Of a DNA stretch of 64,000 nucleotides, positions 15,681-22,933 are shown piece after piece (position 1 is the stretch's first letter; each line of letters begins with the position of its first letter). Location of the stretch: assembly GCF_004792695.1 (NCBI RefSeq), contig NZ_SRXU01000002.1, positions 496,001 to 560,000 of the forward strand, written 5' to 3'. The notes beneath the pieces were generated by a model. It made no database searches. It was given only the letters and a program-made list of their open reading frames with translations, and was not told where the DNA came from. This DNA is from Sphingomonas naasensis. GTDB lineage: Bacteria > Pseudomonadota > Alphaproteobacteria > Sphingomonadales > Sphingomonadaceae. The translations under genes and the position numbers were made by a program.

Positions 15681-17609
15681 CTAAATCTCCCCCGTCACCG
15701 TCAGCGTGACCACGCGCTTGCCATTGGGCGTGAACAGCCCGGCATTGCTGGCATTCCACACGAACTTGTCGAGCAGATTGGTCACGCGCGCGCGCACGGT
15801 CAGCGGCTGGCCCTCGACTTCGAAGCGCTGGCGCAGCCCGGCGTGGAAGATCGCGTAGCTGGGCAGCGTCGCGCTATTCTCGCGATTGGCATAGCGTTGC
15901 CCACGGAAATTGACGCCGCCGTCGATCGCCAGTCCCTCGACGCCGGGAACGCGCCAGGTGAGATTGGCGAGCGCGATCGCTTCGGGCCGGCCGATCGGAT
16001 GCGATCCGATCACGCCGGCATCGACCAGTTCGCCGCCGATCTGCGCATCGAGCAACGTCGCCCCCAGCACCGCGCTCAGCCGCCCGGTGATCGGCCCCGC
16101 CAGCGACAGCTCGACGCCGCGATGCCGCACCTCGCCGACGAACCCGTAAACCCCATTGGCGTCGAGCCCCGGCAGCGGCTTGGACAGATCGAACAGCCCC
16201 GCGATCAAGGTCGGCCCGCCCGGGATGCGGTATTTGAGTCCCAGCTCGGCCTGGCGCGACAGCGCCGCGGGCAGCACCGCGCCACGATTGGCCGCATTGC
16301 CGGGCGCCACACCCGCCTCCTCGAGCCCGCGCGCATAGCTGGCGAACACGGTGAGATCGGGCGTGATCGCGCCGGTGATCGCCGCGCTGTAGAGCCAGGG
16401 CCGCGTCGTCTCGCGAGTCTCGCTGCCGTCGAGCGCACGCACCGTCTTGGTATAGTGTGCGCGCTGGACATCGGCGCGCAGCTCGGCCGCGCTGCCGATC
16501 GACAGCCGATAGCCGACTCCGCCCGCCCATTGCCCGACCGTGTCGCGCTTGCGGCGCGGATCGATCTCGAATCCGGGCTTGGGGATCGCCACCGGCGCGT
16601 CGACATCGGCGAACCGCACCAGCGGCAACGCGGTCCCCGGCCCCATCGACGCGAGGCTGTCGCGCCGCCGCACCATCGCGATCACGCCGGTGGCGAAGCT
16701 CTTCGCCGCGGTCACTTCGCCCGAAAGCGAGCGGAACCGCTCGTTGCCGAATGCCTGCGCGCTTTCCTCGACCGGGCCGCCGCCCGCGGGAAAGCGGATC
16801 AGGTTGAAATAGGTCCGTTGGTCATGGACGCGTGACAGGAACGCCGAGGCGCCGAACGCCCATCCGCGCCCCGCGTCGACATCGGCGATCAGCCCGGCCT
16901 GCGTCGTCTCGGTGCGCTGCTCCATCCATGGCTGCGAGCGCTCGGGTCCACGCACCACCTCGGGCGGCGGCGTTCCGTCGGTCGTGGCGAACACGGTGTC
17001 GCCGCCGCGCTCGAACCAGGTCCGCCCGTACATGCCGGTGAGCTTGACGCCGGGCAGCGGCGACCAGCGCGGCACGATGCCGGCCGCGAAGAAATCGCCC
17101 CCGGTGCCGTCGGTATAGTCCTGCAGCGGGTTGGCCTGAATGCTGCCCACCAGCCCGAGATCGCCATCCGCCGAAGCGGTGGTGACGCGCGCGGAAAGCA
17201 CCGGGCCGCTGCCGCCCCACCACCCCGTCTCGACGCGCGCGCGGGTTCCCGGTGCGACATCGGGCAGATCATATTGCACCACGCCGGAGGGTGCGGCGAA
17301 ATCGGTGCGCAAGCCATTGGCCCCGACGCGGATCGCGGTGCCATCGATCAAGGTCAGCGGCAAGCCGATGGCGCGGACGAAATAATGGTCCTCGATCCGG
17401 TAATTGCCCGCGCTCTGCAGGTCGAAACCGCGCACCTCGCTCTCGCTGTAGAGCCCGACATCTTCGATCCCCACGCGCCGGCCGAACGCATCGTCGGCGG
17501 CGCGGACGACGTCGCGGCCCTGCGGCACGGGCGCCGGGACGGGTTGCGCCTGCTGGGCCCAGGCCTCGGGAGTGGCGAGCAGCGACAGACAACATAGGGA
17601 AATACGCAT
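15681..17609 (-). CDS. TonB-dependent receptor
   Basis: Outer-membrane active transporter of 642 residues. It has a signal peptide (CCLSLLATPEAWAQ), an N-terminal plug-like region with VGLYSESEVRGFDLQ and RVGANGLRTDFA, and a beta-barrel of alternating strands including the usual late motifs VRARVTNLLDKFVW. It looks siderophore- or small-ligand-type, but no ligand can be named. The C-terminal residue is Ile rather than the usual aromatic, a small oddity. It is divergent from a membrane LytTR regulator, which probably controls it. Confidence 0.9.
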   Translation of the reverse strand: MRISLCCLSLLATPEAWAQQAQPVPAPVPQGRDVVRAADDAFGRRVGIEDVGLYSESEVRGFDLQSAGNYRIEDHYFVRAIGLPLTLIDGTAIRVGANGLRTDFAAPSGVVQYDLPDVAPGTRARVETGWWGGSGPVLSARVTTASADGDLGLVGSIQANPLQDYTDGTGGDFFAAGIVPRWSPLPGVKLTGMYGRTWFERGGDTVFATTDGTPPPEVVRGPERSQPWMEQRTETTQAGLIADVDAGRGWAFGASAFLSRVHDQRTYFNLIRFPAGGGPVEESAQAFGNERFRSLSGEVTAAKSFATGVIAMVRRRDSLASMGPGTALPLVRFADVDAPVAIPKPGFEIDPRRKRDTVGQWAGGVGYRLSIGSAAELRADVQRAHYTKTVRALDGSETRETTRPWLYSAAITGAITPDLTVFASYARGLEEAGVAPGNAANRGAVLPAALSRQAELGLKYRIPGGPTLIAGLFDLSKPLPGLDANGVYGFVGEVRHRGVELSLAGPITGRLSAVLGATLLDAQIGGELVDAGVIGSHPIGRPEAIALANLTWRVPGVEGLAIDGGVNFRGQRYANRENSATLPSYAIFHAGLRQRFEVEGQPLTVRARVTNLLDKFVWNASNAGLFTPNGKRVVTLTVTGEI

Positions 17610-17682
17610 CGACTATGGTCCTTTCGTTCGCCCCTCGGGTTGCTCGAATCCCGCAGCCGCGCATGCTTCGGGAGCGGATTGG

Positions 17683-17710
17683 GACGAACGTCACGTCCGC
17701 GTGACGAACG
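17683..17710. promoter_or_regulatory. Paired direct repeat, candidate LytTR operator
   Basis: GACGAACG occurs twice in the same orientation at 17683-17690 and 17703-17710, exactly 20 bp apart. Inverted CGTTCG copies are at 17625-17630 and 17713-17718. LytTR regulators typically bind two direct repeats about two helical turns apart, and the site sits between the receptor gene and the LytTR gene. No -35/-10 pair was assigned. Confidence 0.5.
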
Positions 17711-17749
17711 GCCGTTCGCGCGCGCGTACGGGTGCGCTATCCTGCGGGC

Positions 17750-18577
17750 ATGGCGACGAGGCCCCGCGAGTCGATTTCGGACCTGAGCATCTCCGGCAGC
17801 GGTGCCGCGGTGCTGGCCGCGCTCGCCTTTCTGCTCGGCTATGGCCTGCGCGGCGGCGACACCGTTCCCGCGCCCCGACCGGCCGCGGCGAACCCCGAGA
17901 ATGATTTCACCGTCGCGCTGGTCTGGGGCGCGCTGATCACGCTCGGCTGGGTGTTCCGCGATCGGCTGCGCGAAGCGATGCTGGCGCCGCAGCGCTCGCG
18001 GTTGCTTCTCGTCGCGCTCGCCTTCGTGCCGGTGGCGATCGCCGACGCGCTGTCGACCCAGATCCTCGCCGCGCCGATCGACCCGGGCTGCGCGCTGCCG
18101 CCGGTGTCGCCCTTTGCCGGTTTCCTGCCGCGAGTCGCGATCCTCGGCACCACGATGTTGCTGGTCCTGCTCGCCTGGGAGCAGCATCTCGCGACGAAAC
18201 CGCGGCCCGCGCTGCACTTCGACGTGCCGGCGCCGCTGCCAACGCCCGCGGCGCCCGGCGATTGGCTCGATTTCCCCGAAGCGCCCCTGCTCCGTGTCCG
18301 CGCCGACGATGTCGTGCTGATCCGCTCGGCGGGCAATTACAGCGAGATCGTCGCGCATGGTCGCGCGCATCTGGTCCGTGCCACGCTCAGCGAGCTTGCC
18401 GATCGCCTCGCCCCGATGGGGTTCGTCCGCGTCCACCGCCAGACCGTGATCAACGCGCGGGGCGTCCGTCAGGTCTGCCGCGACGGCGCCGGCCGGGCGC
18501 TGATCCACCTCGCCTGCGGCGCCGCCATCCCGGTCGGCCGCCGCTACCTCACCGCGATCGACACGCTGACGCGATAG
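17750..18577 (+). CDS. Membrane-anchored LytTR family transcriptional regulator
   Basis: A 275-residue one-component regulator. Four hydrophobic segments lie at about residues 18-35, 52-68, 84-104 and 122-143, and a C-terminal LytTR DNA-binding domain spans about 176-275 (LRVRADDVVLIRSAGNYSEI..., GFVRVHRQTVINARGV). There is no receiver domain, so the signal is probably sensed in the membrane. ATG 17750 was chosen; a GTG at 17732 is possible. It is divergent from the TonB receptor, with repeated GACGAACG elements in between. The ligand is unknown. Confidence 0.88.
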   Translation: MATRPRESISDLSISGSGAAVLAALAFLLGYGLRGGDTVPAPRPAAANPENDFTVALVWGALITLGWVFRDRLREAMLAPQRSRLLLVALAFVPVAIADALSTQILAAPIDPGCALPPVSPFAGFLPRVAILGTTMLLVLLAWEQHLATKPRPALHFDVPAPLPTPAAPGDWLDFPEAPLLRVRADDVVLIRSAGNYSEIVAHGRAHLVRATLSELADRLAPMGFVRVHRQTVINARGVRQVCRDGAGRALIHLACGAAIPVGRRYLTAIDTLTR

Positions 18578-18587
18578 CGCCGCCGGA

Positions 18588-19112
18588 TCAGGCCGCCAGC
18601 GCGCCCAAATCGGCGCGCGTGTTGATGTTGACGAGCCCGAGATGTGCATCCGCCATGCGAACCGCTCCCGCGCGCGCGATCCAGCTTCCGATCGCGCGAT
18701 GCCCCGCAGCCAGCTGCGCCTCGAGCGCCGGGGCGAGCAAGGTCGGCCAGAAACCGATCGCATGCTGCGAGGCCAGCACCCGCGGCCCCGCGCCTTCAAG
18801 CATCGCGCGCAAATCGCCGGGCAGCGGATGCACGTCGAGCGGAATGCACAGCACCGCGTCGAACCCCGCCGCGGCGCCATGGTGGAGCGCCGCGTTGAGA
18901 CCACCGAGCGGCCCCGCATCGGCCACCGGCCGGTCGGGCAGCGCCGCCAGGCCGCGCCATTCACGCCCGCAGATCACCAGCCCCTCGGTCTGCGCGCGCA
19001 AGGCGTCGACGGCGCGATCGATCAGGCAGCGCGGTCCATAATGCGCCAGCGCCTTGTCGCTGCCGAAGCGCCGCGACTTGCCGCCCGCGAGCACCGCACC
19101 GAGCACGCGCAT
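18588..19112 (-). CDS. mobA: Molybdenum cofactor guanylyltransferase MobA
   Basis: Transfers GMP from GTP to molybdopterin to make the bis-MGD cofactor needed by the nitrate reductase encoded upstream. The 174-residue protein carries LAGGKSRRFGSDKAL at residues 7-21 (nucleotide-binding P-loop of the nucleotidyltransferase fold) and GPLGGLNAAL. It is slightly shorter than typical MobA. Its ATG shares the A of the cobA stop (TGATG). Last gene of the nir-nas operon. Confidence 0.9.
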   Translation of the reverse strand: MRVLGAVLAGGKSRRFGSDKALAHYGPRCLIDRAVDALRAQTEGLVICGREWRGLAALPDRPVADAGPLGGLNAALHHGAAAGFDAVLCIPLDVHPLPGDLRAMLEGAGPRVLASQHAIGFWPTLLAPALEAQLAAGHRAIGSWIARAGAVRMADAHLGLVNINTRADLGALAA

Positions 19113-19891
19113 CACCGGTCCGCCTTCGCCGCCGCGCGTGCGACGAGCGCCATCTCCTCCTGCCGCACGGCCTCGCCGATGAGGATCAGCGTCGGCTTGC
19201 CCTCGGTCACCGCCTGCACCGCGAGCGGCAGCAGGTCGAGCCGCGTGCGCAGGCAGCGCTCGCTCGCAAGGCTCACGTCGCAGGCGACCAGCACCGGCGT
19301 CTTCGGATCGAGACCGTGCGCGATCAGGTTGCGGCTGATGTCGGCGGCCGCCGATCGGCCCATATAGAAAGCGGTGGTGCACGCCGGATCGGCCAGCGCC
19401 GCCCAGTCGAGGTCGAGCGCCTCGCCGGCGCGCGCGTGCGCGGTGACGAACTGCACCCGCCGCGCCAGCCCGCGCAGCGAGAGCGAGATCCCGGCCGAGG
19501 CCGCCGCCGCGCTCGCGGCGGTGACCCCCGGGCAGATCCGCGCGCGCACGCCGATCTCGGCCAGTGCCGTGACTTCCTCCATCGAACGCCCGAACATCGA
19601 CGGATCGCCGCCCTTAAGCCGCACCACGCGCTCGCCGGCCAGCGCCGCCTCGACGAGCAGCGCATCGATCGTGCCCTGATCTTTCGAATGCCGCCCCGAA
19701 CGCTTGCCCACCGGTACTTGCCGGACATGGTCGGGGATTAGCGCCAGCACCCCCTCGCCGACCAGCGCGTCGTAGAATACCACGCTGGCCGCGCGCAGCA
19801 GCCGTTCGGCCTTGCGGGTCAGCAGATCGGGGTCGCCGGGGCCGGCGCCGACCAGCCAGACTTCGCCCGGGAGAATCGCTTCGTCAGCCAT
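19112..19891 (-). CDS. cobA: Uroporphyrinogen-III C-methyltransferase (SUMT)
   Basis: Methylates uroporphyrinogen III to precorrin-2, the first step to the siroheme used by NirB. The 259-residue SAM-dependent enzyme has VWLVGAGPGDPDLLT near residues 11-25, LKGGDPSMFGR, and CPGVTAASAAAA. It is the single-domain CobA form; the CysG oxidase/chelatase domain is absent and must be supplied elsewhere. The ATG at 19891 overlaps the nasA end by eight bases. Confidence 0.95.
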   Translation of the reverse strand: MADEAILPGEVWLVGAGPGDPDLLTRKAERLLRAASVVFYDALVGEGVLALIPDHVRQVPVGKRSGRHSKDQGTIDALLVEAALAGERVVRLKGGDPSMFGRSMEEVTALAEIGVRARICPGVTAASAAAASAGISLSLRGLARRVQFVTAHARAGEALDLDWAALADPACTTAFYMGRSAAADISRNLIAHGLDPKTPVLVACDVSLASERCLRTRLDLLPLAVQAVTEGKPTLILIGEAVRQEEMALVARAAAKADR

Positions 19892-22472
19892 TGACCGCAC
19901 TCCTGCTCTCTTCGATCAGCCGGCGGATCGCCGGGCGGCACGAGCCGCAATTGGTGCCGGCCGACAGCGCCGCGCCGACTGCCTCGACGCTGGTCAGCTG
20001 CTGCGATGCCACCGCCTGGACGATCGTCTTGAGCCCGACATCGAAGCACAGGCAGACGATCGGCCCGCGATCCTCGCGCGCGCCCGGCGGCGCGCCGGCG
20101 AGCACCGCCGGCCCCGCCGCCTCGCCGATCTGGGCGATCAGCCAGTCGCGCGACGGCAGCAGCCCTTCGCGGGTGACGAACAGCGCCGCCGCGAGCTTGC
20201 CGTCCTGCAGCACCGCGACGCGCCGCGATCCGCGCGCGCGGTCGAACGCCTCGACGCGCTCGCCCTTGGGCAGCAGTGCATCGAGCTGGCCGGGCTCGCC
20301 TTCGCCGGCGAGCTCGTAGAGCACGCCGCCCGGCACGCGCACCCGCGTCGCCCACAGGCAGTCGGGCCGCTTCGCCTCGCCGGTGGCGAGCAGGAAGCCG
20401 CGCCAGCCCAGCGCGACCGGGGCGATCGCCGCCGGCGTCGCCTTGAACCCCGGCTGGCCCGAATGCGGATCGACCAGCGGCCGCGGCAGCAGTCCGGTGC
20501 GTCCGCCGGTCGCTTGCTGGTCGGTCCAGTGGATCGGCGTGAACAGCTCGCCGCGGCGCTGGCCGGTGCTGAAGGTGACACGGAACACGCTTTCGCCCTG
20601 CGGCGTCGATACGCGTGCCAGTCCGCGGTCAGTCAGCCCCAGTTCGGCGGCGTCGTCGGGATGCACCTCGACCAGCGGCTCGTCGCGATGCCGGGCGAGT
20701 TTGGGGCTCAGCCCGGTGCGCGTCATCGTGTGCCAATGGTCGCGATACCGCCCGGTATTCAACGTCATCGGCCATTTGGGCAGCGGCTCGTGCAGCGGCC
20801 CCTGCTGGACGGGCACCAGCCGCGCCTTGCCGTCGGGCGTCGGAAAGCGCCCCTCGGCAAAGGGCTCGCCGCCCCAGCGGAACGGCGCCAACTTGTCGTA
20901 CGCTTCGTTGCCGATCGCCGCCTGGCCGGGGAGCGCGAACAGCCGCGCGCCGTCGTTCTGATAGGTCGAGAGCCGGGCATGTTCGCGGAAGATCTCGGCC
21001 GGCCGGTCATAGGCGAACGCCGTCCGCCACCCCATCCGCCGCGCAACGTTCGCAACGATCCACCAGTCGGGCATCGCCTCGCCCGGCAAGTCGAGCAGCG
21101 CGCGCTGCCGGCTGACCCGCCGCTCCGAATTGGTGACCGTCCCGTCCTTCTCTCCCCACGCGGCGGCGGGAAGCCGGACATGCGCGAACTTGCTGGTATC
21201 GGTCTCGGCGATCACGTCCGAGACGACGACGAACGGGCACGCCGCCAGCGCCTCGCGCACCCGCCCGGCATCGGGCATCGACACCGCGGGGTTGGTCGCC
21301 ATCACCCACAATGCCTTGATCCGCCCCTCGCCGACCGCGCGGAACAGGTCGACGGCCTTGAGCCCCGGCTTGCACGCCATGTTCGGCGCCGCCCAGAAGC
21401 GCTCGACCCGCGCGACATTGTCGGCCGCGAAGTCCATATGCGCCGCCAGCGTCGAGGCGAGCCCGCCCACCTCGCGGCCGCCCATCGCATTGGGCTGGCC
21501 GGTGATCGAGAAGGGCGCCGCGCCCTTCTTGCCGATCCGTCCGGTGGCGAGGTGGACATTGACGATCGCATTGACCTGATCGGTGCCGCGCAGCGCCTGG
21601 TTCACGCCCTGGCTGAACAGAGTGACGGTGCGCGGGTGCGCGGCGAACAATTCGAAGAAGCGCCTGAGGTCGGCGGGCGGCAAATCGCATGCCTTCGCCA
21701 CCGACCACAGGTCGCTTCCCTCTCCAACCTTGTCCCAGAAATCCTCGGGCACGCTGACGCTGCGGGCGAGGAAGCTTTCGTCGATCAGCCCGTTGGTGCG
21801 GCAATGCGCGAGCAGGCCGTTCATCAGCGCGACGTCGCTGCCCGGACGGATCGGCAGATGCAGATCGGCCTCGTCGGCGGTCTCGGTGCGGCGCGGGTCG
21901 ATCACCACCAGCTTGGCGCCCGCGTCGCAGCGCGCACGGATGCGCTGATAGACCACCGGATGACACCAGGCGGTGTTCGAGCCGACCAGCACGAACAGGT
22001 CCGCCGAATCGAGATCCTCGTAGCTCGCCGGCACCACGTCCTCGCCGAACGCGCGATTGTGCCCGGCCACCGCGCTCGACATGCACAGCCGCGAATTGGT
22101 GTCGATGTTCGCCGATCCGATGAACCCCTTCATCAGCTTGTTGGCGACATAGTAATCCTCGGTGAGCAGCTGGCCCGAGACATAGAAGGCGACGCTGTCG
22201 GGCCCATGCTCGGCGATGGTCTGGCGAAAGCGCTTCGCCACCAGATCGAGCGCCTTGTCCCAGCTCGCCCGCTTCTTGCCGATCATCGGATGGAGCAGCC
22301 GCCCCTCGAGCCCGACCGTCTCGCCGAGATGCGTGCCCTTCGAGCACAGCCGGCCGTGATTGGCGGGATGCTCGGGATCGCCCTTGATCGCGACCGATCG
22401 CTCGCCGGTGCGCGTCGCGAGGATGCCGCAGCCGACACCGCAATAGGCGCAGGTGGTGCGGACGGCGTCCAT
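19884..22472 (-). CDS. nasA: Assimilatory nitrate reductase, catalytic subunit
   Basis: Cytoplasmic molybdenum enzyme reducing nitrate to nitrite. The 862-residue protein has the N-terminal [4Fe-4S] site with Cys8, Cys11, Cys15 and Cys43, the molybdopterin oxidoreductase body with the Mo-ligand region NSRLCMSS, and the C-terminal dinucleotide-binding domain (ELFTPIHWTDQ). A BFD-like [2Fe-2S] domain is fused at the end (CLCFDVG...GTNCGSCRP), as in NasA forms that take electrons without a separate small subunit. It follows nirD after a palindromic repeat; cobA and mobA follow with overlaps. Confidence 0.95.
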   Translation of the reverse strand: MDAVRTTCAYCGVGCGILATRTGERSVAIKGDPEHPANHGRLCSKGTHLGETVGLEGRLLHPMIGKKRASWDKALDLVAKRFRQTIAEHGPDSVAFYVSGQLLTEDYYVANKLMKGFIGSANIDTNSRLCMSSAVAGHNRAFGEDVVPASYEDLDSADLFVLVGSNTAWCHPVVYQRIRARCDAGAKLVVIDPRRTETADEADLHLPIRPGSDVALMNGLLAHCRTNGLIDESFLARSVSVPEDFWDKVGEGSDLWSVAKACDLPPADLRRFFELFAAHPRTVTLFSQGVNQALRGTDQVNAIVNVHLATGRIGKKGAAPFSITGQPNAMGGREVGGLASTLAAHMDFAADNVARVERFWAAPNMACKPGLKAVDLFRAVGEGRIKALWVMATNPAVSMPDAGRVREALAACPFVVVSDVIAETDTSKFAHVRLPAAAWGEKDGTVTNSERRVSRQRALLDLPGEAMPDWWIVANVARRMGWRTAFAYDRPAEIFREHARLSTYQNDGARLFALPGQAAIGNEAYDKLAPFRWGGEPFAEGRFPTPDGKARLVPVQQGPLHEPLPKWPMTLNTGRYRDHWHTMTRTGLSPKLARHRDEPLVEVHPDDAAELGLTDRGLARVSTPQGESVFRVTFSTGQRRGELFTPIHWTDQQATGGRTGLLPRPLVDPHSGQPGFKATPAAIAPVALGWRGFLLATGEAKRPDCLWATRVRVPGGVLYELAGEGEPGQLDALLPKGERVEAFDRARGSRRVAVLQDGKLAAALFVTREGLLPSRDWLIAQIGEAAGPAVLAGAPPGAREDRGPIVCLCFDVGLKTIVQAVASQQLTSVEAVGAALSAGTNCGSCRPAIRRLIEESRSAVNG

Positions 22473-22475
22473 CTA

Positions 22476-22577
22476 GCCCCTCCCCTTCAGGGGAACGGTC
22501 GGGGTGGGGCAGTCACCGCAAGTGGGGATCCCGGTGAGACCTCCCCCACCCCCGTCTCCTCCCCTGAAGGGGAAGGG
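22476..22577. repeat. Inverted repeat between nirD and nasA, type A-like
   Basis: Left arm 22476-22516 has the hairpin CCCCTTCAGGGG and then GGTCGGGGTGGGG; right arm 22531-22577 is its inverted counterpart, with CCCCTGAAGGGG. Between them lies a smaller inverted repeat (TCACCG...CGGTGA). Copy located inside a co-directional operon. The sequence is diverged from the 15533 and 32448 copies, so family membership is tentative. Confidence 0.65.
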
Positions 22578-22594
22578 CCTATGCCGTCCTATCT

Positions 22595-22933
22595 TCACGC
22601 CGCCGCCTTCAGCGCGCCCGCGCGGCAGATCAGCACGCGGCCGCCATTGACCTTGACCGGGATCACCGGCGTGCAGCCCTTGTCGTTGCCCTGCGCCTCG
22701 CCGGTCTTGAGCGCGATGTTCCAATTGTGCAGCGGGCAGGCGACGCTGTGGCCGTGGACGATGCCCTGGCTCAGCGGGCCGCCCTTGTGCGGGCATTTGT
22801 TGACCAGCGCGAACACCTGATTGTCGCCGGTGCGGAACACCGCGATCTCCTCGCCGCCGTCGACGGGAACGGTGCGGCTGCCGCGTACCGGGATCTCGTG
22901 CAGCCAGCCGATATCGAGCCATTCGCCGATCAT
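22595..22933 (-). CDS. nirD: Nitrite reductase (NADH) small subunit NirD
   Basis: A 112-residue Rieske-type [2Fe-2S] protein, the small subunit of the NADH nitrite reductase. The ligand pairs are C-P-H in NKCPHKGGPL and C-P-L-H in VACPLHNWN. Its ATG overlaps the nirB stop (ATGA). Confidence 0.95.
   Translation of the reverse strand: MIGEWLDIGWLHEIPVRGSRTVPVDGGEEIAVFRTGDNQVFALVNKCPHKGGPLSQGIVHGHSVACPLHNWNIALKTGEAQGNDKGCTPVIPVKVNGGRVLICRAGALKAAA

Noticed and set aside
19812..22820. A 1002-codon open frame on the plus strand opposite nasA
   Set aside because: It is rich in Arg, His, Asp and Gln with no motif or signal, and mirrors the codon bias of nasA, whose motifs are clear; a high-GC shadow.
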